Below, in pieces: positions 1-7,585 of a stretch of 10,786 nucleotides of DNA (the first letter of the stretch is position 1; each line of letters starts with the position of its first letter). Under the pieces are notes generated by a model. That model made no database searches and was not told where the DNA came from. It was given only the letters and a program-made list of their open reading frames with translations. The position numbers and the translations under genes are program-made. This stretch comes from Pseudomonadota bacterium (lineage in GTDB: Bacteria > Pseudomonadota > Alphaproteobacteria > Rickettsiales > Rickettsiaceae), in contig JAJZHL010000021.1 in NCBI GenBank assembly GCA_021804505.1, forward strand, positions 1-10,786, given 5' to 3'.

Positions 1-2094
1 ACGTTTTGGCTTTTCTGCAGCACCATCTTTCTTGCTTTTAACGCTTTTAGCCTTAGGTAATTGCTTACCAGATTGTACGTAAAAACCATACGGCCCCTTC
101 TTCAGGAAAATCTCCTCACCATTTTTACCGATTCCTAGCAATATATCCTCTACTGTTACTCCATCACCCTGACTATCAGTAGAGGTAATGCTCTTCTTGA
201 ATTGACATTCTGGATAGTTGCTACATGCTAAAAATGCTCCAAACTTACCAAGCTTTAGTTCTAATCTCCCAGTATTACAAGAAGGACAAATCCTAGTTTT
301 ATTGTCTTCTGTTTTTTCGCCGAATAGATGATAGTCTAGCGCCTCTTCTATATAAGCTATTATATCAGAAATTTTCTTATCACTAATAGCTTCCACATTT
401 TTATTGAATCCTTCCCAAAATCTTTGTAATAAAAATTTCCAACCAATCTTACCTTCTGCTACTTCATCCAGCTCATTCTCAAGATCTGCTGTAAAATCAT
501 ACTCTACGTACTTTTTAAAGAATCCAATCAAAAACGTCGTCACCAGACGTCCAAGTTCCTCTGGAACAAACCTTTTATTTTTCATTACTACATATTTTCT
601 ATCCTGTAATACTGAAATAATAGAAGCATAAGTGGAGGGACGACCAATGCCTAGCTCTTCAAGCTTTTTCACTAAACTTGCTTCTGAGTATCGAGGCGGT
701 GCTTCTGTAAAATGCTGCGCAGGTTTAACTGACTTAGTTTTTAATTCTTCTCCTTCTTTCAATGGAGGCAAAAGTTTATTCTCTTCTTCTTCCGTATCAT
801 CTAAGCCTTCTCGATAAATTTTATAAAAACCATCAAAAGCAATTATTGAACCAGTCGCTCTGGCAGTAAATTCTCCATCTTGAGTTTTAAGTGTGGCTAC
901 TACTAGGTCCATCAACACGTTTTCCATCTGACAAGCTACTGTTCTTTTCCAAATTAGCTCATAAAGTTGATAATAATCTTTTTCTAATCTACTTTTTAGC
1001 TTCTCTGGCGTAAGAAAAATATCAGTAGGTCTTATTGCTTCATGTGCCTCCTGAACATTTTTTGCCTTTGATTTATAGATACGAGCAGCAGTTGGAAGAT
1101 AATTCTCACCAAAATTGTTATGTATTAATTTCCGTATTTGCTCAACTGCCTCGCTCGCAAGTGTTGTGCCATCTGTCCTCATATAAGTGATAAGGCCTAC
1201 CGTTTCCTGCCCTATATCCATACCTTCATATAATTTCTGAGCAATTTGCATAGTTTTTTTAGCACTAAATCCTAACTTCCGGGCCGCTTCTTGCTGGAGA
1301 GAAGAGGTAATAAACGGTGGTTGAGGTTGACGTTTCTGCTGTTTTTTTTCTAAAGCTTCAACGTAAAAAAGCTTAGTTTTTAATTTTGTTTCTAACTCAT
1401 GTGCTAATTCCGCGTTAGGAATAGTAAACTTCTCTAGCTTTTTTCCATCGATATGGCTCAATTTAGCTAAAAATTGTTGTTTATTAGTATTAAGTAGGGA
1501 TAGAGCAATATCCCAATACTCTTCAGATTTAAACCGCTCAATCTCCTCTTCTCGCTCACAAACAAGACGCAAGGCCACTGACTGCACTCTTCCAGCTGAC
1601 CTGCACCCAGGCAACTTACGCCATAATATTGGTGATAAAGTAAAACCCACCAAATAATCTAATGCTCTTCTTGCTTGCTGTGCATTAACCAAATTAACAT
1701 CTATATCCCTTGGGTTCTCAATGGCATGGATAATAGACTTCTTGGTAATCTCATTAAACGCCACCCTCTTAAAAAAGTTAGAAGATTTTACTAAATTTTT
1801 CTCTTTTATTATTTCTGCTACGTGCCAAGAAATAGATTCACCTTCTCTGTCTGGGTCGGTTGCTAGATATACTGTGTCAGCCTTGGCAGCCTCTTTGGTG
1901 ATAGCTGTTACATACTTTTCAGCTTTATCTGATATAACGTATTTCATAGCGAAATCTTCATTTGGCAATACTGAACCATTTTTAGATGGCAGATCTCTAA
2001 TATGCCCAAAGGAAGCAATAACTTTAAAATCATTACCTAGATAATTATTGATGGTTTTGGCCTTTGCCGGCGATTCTACTATTACTAATTTCAT
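1..2094 (-). CDS. topA: DNA topoisomerase I, C-terminus cut off by window edge
   Basis: Type IA topoisomerase that relaxes negative supercoils through a transient 5'-phosphotyrosine link to single-stranded DNA. Reading the minus strand from ATG 2094 gives 698 codons open to the window edge. The TOPRIM domain starts at once (VIVESPAKAKTI, Glu7) and carries the metal triad DPDREGE (Asp80, Asp82, Glu84). RSAGRVQSVALRL follows at about 1570-1610. The catalytic tyrosine lies in GLITYMRTDG (Tyr304, codon 1183-1185). A C-terminal zinc-ribbon repeat shows Cys603, Cys606, Cys624 and Cys630 (CPSC ... CSNYPEC). The last visible part begins a second C-terminal repeat (KKGPYGFYVQ) followed by a Lys-rich stretch. 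Family members of about 780-870 residues imply that roughly 80 or more residues are missing. Its ATG sits one base after the dprA stop (TAA-A-ATG) and no Shine-Dalgarno is evident, so translational coupling is likely. Confidence 0.97.
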   Translation of the reverse strand, partial: MKLVIVESPAKAKTINNYLGNDFKVIASFGHIRDLPSKNGSVLPNEDFAMKYVISDKAEKYVTAITKEAAKADTVYLATDPDREGESISWHVAEIIKEKNLVKSSNFFKRVAFNEITKKSIIHAIENPRDIDVNLVNAQQARRALDYLVGFTLSPILWRKLPGCRSAGRVQSVALRLVCEREEEIERFKSEEYWDIALSLLNTNKQQFLAKLSHIDGKKLEKFTIPNAELAHELETKLKTKLFYVEALEKKQQKRQPQPPFITSSLQQEAARKLGFSAKKTMQIAQKLYEGMDIGQETVGLITYMRTDGTTLASEAVEQIRKLIHNNFGENYLPTAARIYKSKAKNVQEAHEAIRPTDIFLTPEKLKSRLEKDYYQLYELIWKRTVACQMENVLMDLVVATLKTQDGEFTARATGSIIAFDGFYKIYREGLDDTEEEENKLLPPLKEGEELKTKSVKPAQHFTEAPPRYSEASLVKKLEELGIGRPSTYASIISVLQDRKYVVMKNKRFVPEELGRLVTTFLIGFFKKYVEYDFTADLENELDEVAEGKIGWKFLLQRFWEGFNKNVEAISDKKISDIIAYIEEALDYHLFGEKTEDNKTRICPSCNTGRLELKLGKFGAFLACSNYPECQFKKSITSTDSQGDGVTVEDILLGIGKNGEEIFLKKGPYGFYVQSGKQLPKAKSVKSKKDGAAEKPKR

Positions 2095-2095
2095 T

Positions 2096-3256
2096 TTATT
2101 TATAAATTAACGATACTTGATTTCCATAATATCTAACCACCTTACCGGCTAGTTCCAATTCTAATATTATCATATATATAACTTGTATAGGCAGCCCTGT
2201 TTCCTGATGTAAACAATCAATATCCACCGGCATTACAGATAACAGCTCCTCTACCTTATTACGCATATTATTCGTAACTTGATCTGTATATTGCATATCT
2301 AACGCTTTAAATCTATTATTCTCAGCTGAATCCTTGGCTATATCGGGAGATTTTCGCACAATTCTAGCAAAATGTGGCAAATTAGAGACTATATCCTCCA
2401 CAGATTCTAGCATATGCGCCCCTTCTTTAATCAATTTGTTAGTTCCTTGGCATCTTGGATCGAGGGGAAATCCTGGCATTGCAAACACCTCTCTATTTTG
2501 CTCTAACGCAAATCTTGCTGTAATTAGAGACCCTGATTTGATAGTTGCTTCTATTACTGCAGTAGCCAGGGATATACCAGAAATTATTCTATTACGCTGA
2601 GGAAAATGCTGTCCAAGTGGTTTTGATCCTATAGGCAATTCAGCAATGATCAAGCCTTCCTCTGCAATTTGTGCAAATAATTTTGTATTTTCAGGAGGAT
2701 AAATATGGTCTATACCTCCAGCTATAACTGCTACCGTTCTGGCCGGATTTGCCTGATGAGCGGCTGTATCGATACCCCTTGCAAGACCAGAGACTACTAC
2801 GTAATCAAGCTCCGTCAGATCTCGTGCTACCTTCCCTGCAAATGCTCGTCCATTCATGGAAGCATTTCTTGCTCCAACAATCGCTACGCATTTTTTATGC
2901 GATAATAAAGAGATATTACCTTTATAGCTTAATATAGGAGGGCAGTTAAAAATCTCTAACAGAAGCTGTGAATATGTTGCAGACTGATATGTAACAATGT
3001 GCGCATTATGCTTCTCTAGAAGTTCTAGCTCTTTATAAGCACTATTAAGAGAGGTTACACTAATAGGTTTAGCAAGCCCACCACGCAAAGACAAATCCTG
3101 TATATTGTCAATTGCAACGGTGGCACTACCAAATAGCTTGATTAAACTCCAAAAGGTGGCTGGGCCGACATTTTCGCTTCTAATTAATCTAAGAGTGTCA
3201 ATCACCTCTTTACCATACGAAGAACCGACCCCACCTAAAAACAACTCTTTAAGCAT
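2096..3256 (-). CDS. dprA: DNA processing protein DprA/Smf
   Basis: DprA binds incoming single-stranded DNA and loads RecA during natural transformation; many non-competent bacteria keep it, so its role here is uncertain. The 386 residues are full length. A SAM-like helical segment lies at about 20-45 (LIRSENVGPATFWSLI). The Rossmann-like DprA core spans about 120-290, with VAIVGARNAS (124-133), SGLARGID (156-163), HIYPPEN (184-190), PQRNRIISG (219-227) and SGSLITA (241-247). A winged-helix (DprA_WH-type) C-terminus lies at about 330-380. ATG 3256 is chosen because the next in-frame Met is residue 134, inside the core. An AGGA motif lies 4 nt upstream of the ATG. The ATG and AGGA sit inside a 10-bp hairpin, described separately. 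The gene lies 28 nt downstream of the peroxiredoxin and 1 nt upstream of topA, so all three are probably co-transcribed. Confidence 0.96.
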   Translation of the reverse strand: MLKELFLGGVGSSYGKEVIDTLRLIRSENVGPATFWSLIKLFGSATVAIDNIQDLSLRGGLAKPISVTSLNSAYKELELLEKHNAHIVTYQSATYSQLLLEIFNCPPILSYKGNISLLSHKKCVAIVGARNASMNGRAFAGKVARDLTELDYVVVSGLARGIDTAAHQANPARTVAVIAGGIDHIYPPENTKLFAQIAEEGLIIAELPIGSKPLGQHFPQRNRIISGISLATAVIEATIKSGSLITARFALEQNREVFAMPGFPLDPRCQGTNKLIKEGAHMLESVEDIVSNLPHFARIVRKSPDIAKDSAENNRFKALDMQYTDQVTNNMRNKVEELLSVMPVDIDCLHQETGLPIQVIYMIILELELAGKVVRYYGNQVSLIYK

Positions 3257-3274
3257 TAAATCCTTTTAATGCTT
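3251..3274 (-). promoter_or_regulatory. Hairpin enclosing the dprA start codon and ribosome binding site
   Basis: Positions 3251-3260 and 3265-3274 form a perfect 10-bp inverted repeat (AAGCATTAAA / TTTAATGCTT) with a 4-nt loop. Read on the minus strand, the loop is AGGA, the apparent Shine-Dalgarno core, and the dprA ATG (3256-3254) lies in the 3' arm. It sits just after the peroxiredoxin stop codon and has no T-run after it, so it looks less like a terminator than a structure affecting dprA translation. The inverted repeat is seen directly; the regulatory role is inference. Confidence 0.55.
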
Positions 3275-3284
3275 AATCCTTTGT

Positions 3285-3887
3285 TTACAGTTTGTCAGCA
3301 TTAGAAGCTAAGTAATGAGATATTCCTTTATGTGATGGATCAATCCCTTCATCACCTTTATTCCAACCAGCTGGACATACTTCACCATGCTTCTCGTAAA
3401 AATCCAAAGCATCAATGATTCTTAACACTTCATCTACATTTCTTCCGATTGGTAAATCATTAACATGTAGGTGACGTACTACAAATTCTTCATCCATAAT
3501 AAATGTACCACGTAAAGTCATACCTTCCTCATGCAGTACATTGTAGCTTTGAGCAGCTATTTTGTTGATATCAGAAATCATTGGAAACTGTACATTACCA
3601 ATCCCCCCTTTATTAGAAGAAGTATTTTTCCAAGCCAAATGGGAAAAATGTGAATCTACACTAATAACTGCTAATTTAGTGTTTCTCTCAGTAAATTCAC
3701 CTAGCCTATTATTCAGAGCTATAATCTCTGATGGACAGACGAAAGTAAAATCAAGCGGATAGAAAAACAGTGCTAACCTATGCCCTTTTGCATAGCGTCT
3801 AAGATTAAATTCAGATTCTATGCTATTATCTGGCATAATAGCTTTGGCTGTGAAATCTGGAGCAGCCTTACCGACGAAAACTTGCAT
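3285..3887 (-). CDS. 2-Cys peroxiredoxin (AhpC/Prx1 type)
   Basis: Thiol peroxidase that reduces H2O2, organic hydroperoxides and peroxynitrite in the cytosol, using thioredoxin or an AhpF-like reductase as electron donor. The 200 residues match the Prx1/AhpC subfamily. The peroxidatic site is DFTFVCPSE with Cys51, Thr48 and Arg126 (LRGTFI). The resolving cysteine is Cys171 in EVCPAGW. Residues 94-97 read GGIG, close to the GGLG motif linked to over-oxidation sensitivity in Prx1 enzymes. The C-terminal tail has HYL rather than the companion YF motif. ATG 3887 has AAGGA 8 nt upstream (3896-3900). It is the first gene of a likely operon with dprA and topA, and no reductase gene is nearby. The family call is firm; ahpC, tsaA and bcp-type names are not distinguished here. 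Confidence 0.96.
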   Translation of the reverse strand: MQVFVGKAAPDFTAKAIMPDNSIESEFNLRRYAKGHRLALFFYPLDFTFVCPSEIIALNNRLGEFTERNTKLAVISVDSHFSHLAWKNTSSNKGGIGNVQFPMISDINKIAAQSYNVLHEEGMTLRGTFIMDEEFVVRHLHVNDLPIGRNVDEVLRIIDALDFYEKHGEVCPAGWNKGDEGIDPSHKGISHYLASNADKL

Positions 3888-3911
3888 TTTTAATTTCCTT
3901 ATTTAATTTTC

Positions 3912-4043
3912 TTATATTGAGGCAATAGTAAATATTATACTACTTGGAGCTGACAAACACACCATCATAACCCAGAATATACTAAAAAACTCTGCGAAAG
4001 CTTCATCATGCAGATGGGAATATAATGCATTAGCCAACTTCCA
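3912..4043 (-). pseudogene. Possible vestigial coding fragment in the spacer
   Basis: On the minus strand, 43 codons starting WKLANALYSH and ending FTIASI-stop read like protein: hydrophobic stretches with FWVMMVCL and no internal stop. The segment begins directly after an in-frame stop and has no convincing start signal. It could be the decayed 3' end of a membrane protein or mobile-element gene lost from this spot, or chance. The sequence was not recognised. The rest of the 237-nt spacer (3888-4124) holds only the candidate -10 box. Confidence 0.2.
3934..3939 (-). promoter_or_regulatory. Candidate -10 box for the peroxiredoxin-dprA-topA unit
   Basis: The minus strand reads TATAAT 46 nt upstream of the peroxiredoxin start, a consensus sigma-70 -10 element. 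No good -35 is found at 16-18 nt: TTGTCA is present but only 11 nt upstream. The promoter is therefore either weak or activator-dependent, or the match is chance in AT-rich DNA. Confidence 0.4.
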
Positions 4044-4124
4044 CTACATGATATACAAAATGATTTCATATTACAATATCAAATCTTGTATTTTCAACTA
4101 AAAATTTAATATCATTAAGAGCCA

Positions 4125-5894
4125 TTAAAGTATCAAGCCCTTGACTTGGGAGCTCCATAACTTTTTGTATACTTTGTTAGTTTTTAACAAATTCTCGTGA
4201 CTATCGTCTCCTACTATACTACCTTCCTCAAATACCAAGATTCGATCCATGTTAAGTAAAGTTGATAGTCTGTGAGCAATAACTATTACTGTTTTATCAT
4301 GCATTAAATAGCTTAAAGAATCTTGTATCAATTCTTCAGTTTTGCTATCTAGACTACTGGTTGCCTCATCAAGGATTAATATGGGAGCATTTTTTAATAT
4401 TGCCCTCGCAATGATTATTCTCTGCCTTTGCCCACCAGATAAACTATTACCTCTTTCACCACACATAGTTTGATACCCTTCTGGCATATCCATAATAAAA
4501 TCATTTATATGGGCTGCCTTAGCTGCTTCTATCACTTCCTCCATACTAGCATCTTTCTTACCGTACCTTATATTTTCTAGAACTGTCCTATGAAATAATA
4601 CTGGCTCTTGAGGAATTATGCTGATACTGGATCTTAGTGAATCTTGGGTCACATATTTAATATTTTGACCATCTATTAGAATCTCACCAGCATCTATATC
4701 GTATAGACGCAGTAGCAAGTTCACAAAAGTTGTTTTGCCAGAACCAGAAAAGCCAACAAGACCTACTTTTTCCTTACTAGTAATTTTAACAGTCTTACCT
4801 TTAAATAAGTTATTATTACGATGGTACTTAAAAGTGACATTCTTAAAGTAAATTTCACCTTCTGAAACATTCAAAGGCCGCGTATTTTCTATATCTGTTA
4901 CTACATGCGATCCGAGCAATGTAATACTTTGATTAAAGGACCCTATCTCCTCAAACATGTCACCTACCTCTTGGGTAAGATCCCAAATCTCGTTAGTAAC
5001 AGAGATACACAAGCTCAGTATCAAAACGCAATCGCCGATGGTTATAGCTACTTCACTACGTAAAGAAGAGAGGTAATAAATAATAATAAAGATCATTATA
5101 GAACAAGAGGTGCCCAGTACAAAACGTAGCTTAAACATAAAAAACTGCATAATTTGTTCATTTTCTATAGCATCATCTATTCTAATTTCTAAATTTTGAC
5201 GCTCGAACCTATGCGATGTAAACATACGTACTGCACTAATATTGGCAATTGAATCAACGATATTACCAGCTACTATTGACTTGCTCCTGGCATAACTGAT
5301 TGAATATTTGTTTATTCTACTTGAGCATATTATACTAATCCCCAGAAAGACACAGACCCATATCAGAAATACTGTAGCAAATATGTAGTGCACAGAGTAC
5401 ATTGCTATTAAAGCAAAAACAATAATAGCTAACTTTCTAATAATTTTTTCTCCAAAAATAGAAAGGGCCATCTCAAAAGACCTGGACCCTTCTGTAATAC
5501 GATTAGTAATATGCCCAGCAAGATTTTCCTGAAAGAAACTATGGTTATGGTACTGAGTGTAATTATATAGCTCATCTATGATTTGCCCCTTAATATATGG
5601 CATTGTCTTTAAATATGCATAATCATATAATCGCCATATAATATTTATACTTTGCCACCACAAGGCATAGAATATTGCCCAAAACATCATAGCAGCGGGG
5701 AGAGTTTTAACTTCTTGATCAGAAAACGATTCAATCAAATTAATAATTCGTTGTAATAAAACACTATCCATTGCTGGTATCATCCCCATTACTATGCATA
5801 GTAGCACCAGTAAAATAACTTGAGATTTTCTTTGTCTTAAAAAATATAAAAATAATCTTGTTGTAGATTTTGTAAAATTTAAATCTGCGAACAC
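4125..5894 (-). CDS. ABC exporter, fused permease-ATPase (MsbA/multidrug type)
   Basis: Half-size type IV ABC exporter that would act as a homodimer in the inner membrane, moving a lipid, drug or peptide outward. The substrate cannot be told from sequence. The 589 residues have the standard layout. The transmembrane domain covers about 20-310, with hydrophobic helices near 24-45, 67-88, 150-190 and 255-303. The nucleotide-binding domain covers about 345-580: Walker A GFSGSGKT (381-388), Q-loop Gln429 (IIPQEPVLF), signature LSGGQ (485-489), Walker B ILILDE with Glu510, D-loop SSLD, and switch His541. All ATPase residues are intact. The start is GTG at 5894, with AGGAG 8 nt upstream. The gene stands alone, separated by a 237-nt spacer from the peroxiredoxin and divergent from the glycosyltransferase. 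A small inverted repeat (ACTTTA-CCAC-TAAAGT) lies about 80-90 nt upstream. An msbA-like lipid flippase role is one option but unproven. Confidence 0.93.
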   Translation of the reverse strand: MFADLNFTKSTTRLFLYFLRQRKSQVILLVLLCIVMGMIPAMDSVLLQRIINLIESFSDQEVKTLPAAMMFWAIFYALWWQSINIIWRLYDYAYLKTMPYIKGQIIDELYNYTQYHNHSFFQENLAGHITNRITEGSRSFEMALSIFGEKIIRKLAIIVFALIAMYSVHYIFATVFLIWVCVFLGISIICSSRINKYSISYARSKSIVAGNIVDSIANISAVRMFTSHRFERQNLEIRIDDAIENEQIMQFFMFKLRFVLGTSCSIMIFIIIYYLSSLRSEVAITIGDCVLILSLCISVTNEIWDLTQEVGDMFEEIGSFNQSITLLGSHVVTDIENTRPLNVSEGEIYFKNVTFKYHRNNNLFKGKTVKITSKEKVGLVGFSGSGKTTFVNLLLRLYDIDAGEILIDGQNIKYVTQDSLRSSISIIPQEPVLFHRTVLENIRYGKKDASMEEVIEAAKAAHINDFIMDMPEGYQTMCGERGNSLSGGQRQRIIIARAILKNAPILILDEATSSLDSKTEELIQDSLSYLMHDKTVIVIAHRLSTLLNMDRILVFEEGSIVGDDSHENLLKTNKVYKKLWSSQVKGLIL

Positions 5895-6059
5895 CAGTCT
5901 TACTCCTGTTGATAAAAAGCTAGGATTTAATAATAAACGAAATTGCTTTTATAATAAACAAAACTTGCTACTTTACCACTAAAGTGTTACAAATAGGTGG
6001 TTGCTTATCAAGCGGAGTATAGGGAGGATAAGGTTAAATTATAAGACCAGCTTCACCTG

Positions 6060-6215
6060 CTTGTCATCACGAACAGGCGTTGCCTGCGTGGATAAATTTT
6101 ATGGCATTCGTGCCTCTCAATATTATTCTAGCTACGGCGGGACTCTAGTCTGTAAAGATTTTCTGGAACCCCGTTTCCGCTAAGATGAGATAGTGTTGAG
6201 GGAACGACATTGAGA
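6060..6215. repeat. Rickettsial palindromic-type dispersed repeat, putative
   Basis: This block is visibly richer in G+C than the surrounding spacer and rich in hairpins. One is CACG-AA-CAGGC-GTT-GCCTG-CGTG at 6068-6090, a 9-bp stem with a 2-nt bulge. GACT-CT-AGTC lies inside the GCGGGACT segment near 6137-6151. An outer GCGGGA/TTCCGC pairing spans about 6137-6180. The string CCGCTAA-N6-ATAGTGTT (6176-6196) recurs on the opposite strand at about 9550-9570, and GCGGGACT recurs at 9563-9570. This structure and spacer location resemble the dispersed palindromic elements common in Rickettsia. Assignment to a named RPE family is not possible here, and the ends are approximate. Confidence 0.5.
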
Positions 6216-6237
6216 TAGACAACCAACATGTTAAAAT
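6210..6237 (+). promoter_or_regulatory. Candidate sigma-70 promoter for the glycosyltransferase-deformylase pair
   Basis: TTGAGA (6210-6215), 16 nt, then TAAAAT (6232-6237) makes a good sigma-70 match. Predicted transcription start is near 6244, giving a leader of about 14 nt. The -35 hexamer lies at the right edge of the palindromic repeat, so the repeat may supply part of the promoter. Confidence 0.45.
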
Positions 6238-6257
6238 AATTTATTATAGTTGAAAAT

Positions 6258-7049
6258 ATGGCAGAACTCTCAGCCTTTATTATCACCAAAAATGAAGCTA
6301 GCAGGATAGCGTTAACCATTAATAGCCTCAAAAATATTGTATCAGAACTGATCGTAGTTGATAGCGGAAGTACTGACGATACAGTTAAAATTGCAACTAA
6401 CCTTGGGGCTAAAGTGATTTTTAATGAATGGGAAGGTTATGTAAAGCAGAAAGCTTTTGGCGAAGCACAGTGTAAAAATGACTGGATTCTGAATTTAGAT
6501 GCTGATGAAGAATTATCTAGAGAACTACAGGACGAGATAGAATACTTATTTGCTTCGAACACTCAAGATCAGTATTTAGCGTATAAAATCAATGTTATGA
6601 TAATGCATCGTAATGACCTTAAGCCTCGCCTCCTTGCCCCAAGTAATATATGTATCAGGTTATATAACCGCAAATTTAGTAGCTATGCAAACTCTACGGC
6701 ATTTACTACCCATGATTCAGTAATTTTTAATCCCAACATTAATTTACAAGATAGAATATATTTGCTAAATGGACCAGCTTACCATCGGTCCGGTACATCA
6801 ATTGAACAGCTTGTTGCTAAAGCAAATTTTTATTCTTCTGAACAAGCCAAAGATTTATTTCGCCTTGGTCGCAACCCAACAAGAATTAGAGTTGCCACAG
6901 AACTGATACTGTGTATTTTTAAAGTATTCTTTATAAGGCGGTATTTTGTCTTTGGGTTTGATGGATTAGTTGATTCTATAATTTTTGCTTTTGCTCGTTT
7001 TATAAGACTTGCAAAAGCACGAGAACTTTTTAAAAATGAGAAAATATGA
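6258..7049 (+). CDS. Family 2 glycosyltransferase, WaaE/KdtX-like
   Basis: GT-A fold glycosyltransferase related to the LPS-core enzymes WaaE/KdtX, which add a hexose to the inner core at the cytoplasmic face of the inner membrane. The 263 residues are typical in length. An N-terminal nucleotide-sugar site reads SAFIITKNEA (5-14) and VVDSGSTDDT (33-42, Asp35 and Asp40). A DXD-type metal site reads LDADEE (80-85). The acceptor region has KPRLLAPSN and YHRSGT, and the C-terminal amphipathic or membrane-associated segment (about 210-258, rich in Phe and Arg) is typical of WaaE proteins. ATG 6258 directly precedes the first beta strand; no clear Shine-Dalgarno is present and the predicted leader is very short. 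The stop overlaps the next gene's start (ATGA, 7046-7049), indicating coupled translation. Donor and acceptor are unknown. Confidence 0.93.
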   Translation: MAELSAFIITKNEASRIALTINSLKNIVSELIVVDSGSTDDTVKIATNLGAKVIFNEWEGYVKQKAFGEAQCKNDWILNLDADEELSRELQDEIEYLFASNTQDQYLAYKINVMIMHRNDLKPRLLAPSNICIRLYNRKFSSYANSTAFTTHDSVIFNPNINLQDRIYLLNGPAYHRSGTSIEQLVAKANFYSSEQAKDLFRLGRNPTRIRVATELILCIFKVFFIRRYFVFGFDGLVDSIIFAFARFIRLAKARELFKNEKI

Positions 7050-7585
7050 ATAGCGTATCTTTAGTTTATGCACCACATGCTATCTTTAAAAAATGTGCAA
7101 AGCACGTTGACGAAGTAAATGACGAGATTAGAAAAATAGCAGATCAGATGCTTAAAATCATGTATCAAGAAAAAGCTATTGGTATAGGGGCAAATATGGT
7201 AGGCGTTCTAGAACGTATCGCAGTTGTAGATCTACAAGAAGACGGCACACCTAAACCATATATATTAATTAACCCTGAAATTACTTGGTATTCTGAAGAA
7301 ATGCAAACTTTTACCGAGAGATCTTTATGCTTTCCTGGCATTAGTGCTGAAATTACACGTCCTAAGGAAATCAAACTTACCTATCTTGACTATTACGGAG
7401 AGAAGAAAGAGTTAGAGGCTAGCGGTTTTTTTGCTACAGTCATACAACATGAAGTCGATTATTTAAACGGTAAGGTATTTTTAGATTATTTAACTAAGTT
7501 TAAACGTGACACCTTATTAAACAAGATGATGAAATATATAAAACTTAACCCACCACATATACATTCAGAAAAATGTAATCATTAA
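7046..7585 (+). CDS. Peptide deformylase homologue lacking canonical catalytic ligands
   Basis: The 179 residues clearly belong to the peptide deformylase family. Active enzymes use a metal held by one Cys and two His to remove the formyl group from N-terminal Met. Here motif 1, normally GxGLAAxQ, reads GIGANMVG (46-53) and lacks the oxyanion-hole Gln. Motif 2, normally EGCLS, reads ERSLC (91-95), so the metal-binding Cys is Ser93; a Cys is present two residues later. Motif 3, normally HExDH, reads HEVDY (135-139): the first His and catalytic Glu remain but the second His is Tyr139. The fold and overall length are kept and the frame is intact, which suggests a selected non-canonical role rather than decay. 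The tail HIHSEKCNH (171-179) is rich in possible metal ligands. It overlaps the glycosyltransferase by 4 nt and its stop overlaps that of the convergent gene. A normal def gene is expected elsewhere in the genome. Confidence 0.9.
   Translation: MNSVSLVYAPHAIFKKCAKHVDEVNDEIRKIADQMLKIMYQEKAIGIGANMVGVLERIAVVDLQEDGTPKPYILINPEITWYSEEMQTFTERSLCFPGISAEITRPKEIKLTYLDYYGEKKELEASGFFATVIQHEVDYLNGKVFLDYLTKFKRDTLLNKMMKYIKLNPPHIHSEKCNH

Larger units (their letters stand above)
5895..6257. other. Divergent intergenic region
   Basis: This 363-nt spacer separates the minus-strand ABC exporter from the plus-strand glycosyltransferase. From left to right it holds the exporter ribosome binding site (AGGAG), AT-rich DNA with several TATTAT/TATAAA strings but no convincing -35 partner, an ACTTTA-CCAC-TAAAGT inverted repeat at about 5970-5985, a palindromic repeat element from about 6060 to 6215, and the glycosyltransferase promoter. 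A 60-codon TTG-started frame across the repeat is not credible as a gene. Confidence 0.7.

Noticed and set aside
404..2044. Several plus-strand open frames of 60-110 codons
   Set aside because: They lie opposite topA, whose TOPRIM, active-site and zinc motifs are continuous on the minus strand.
2334..3762. Plus-strand open frames opposite dprA and the peroxiredoxin
   Set aside because: They are antisense shadows of genes with complete family motifs.
6001..6183. 60-codon plus-strand frame beginning at TTG
   Set aside because: It lies across the hairpin-rich repeat, lacks ATG and a ribosome binding site, and has no recognisable protein features.
5960..6257. Insertion sequence remnant or CRISPR-like repeat in the divergent spacer
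   Set aside because: No transposase similarity, no terminal inverted repeats with target duplication, and no regular repeat-spacer pattern were seen.
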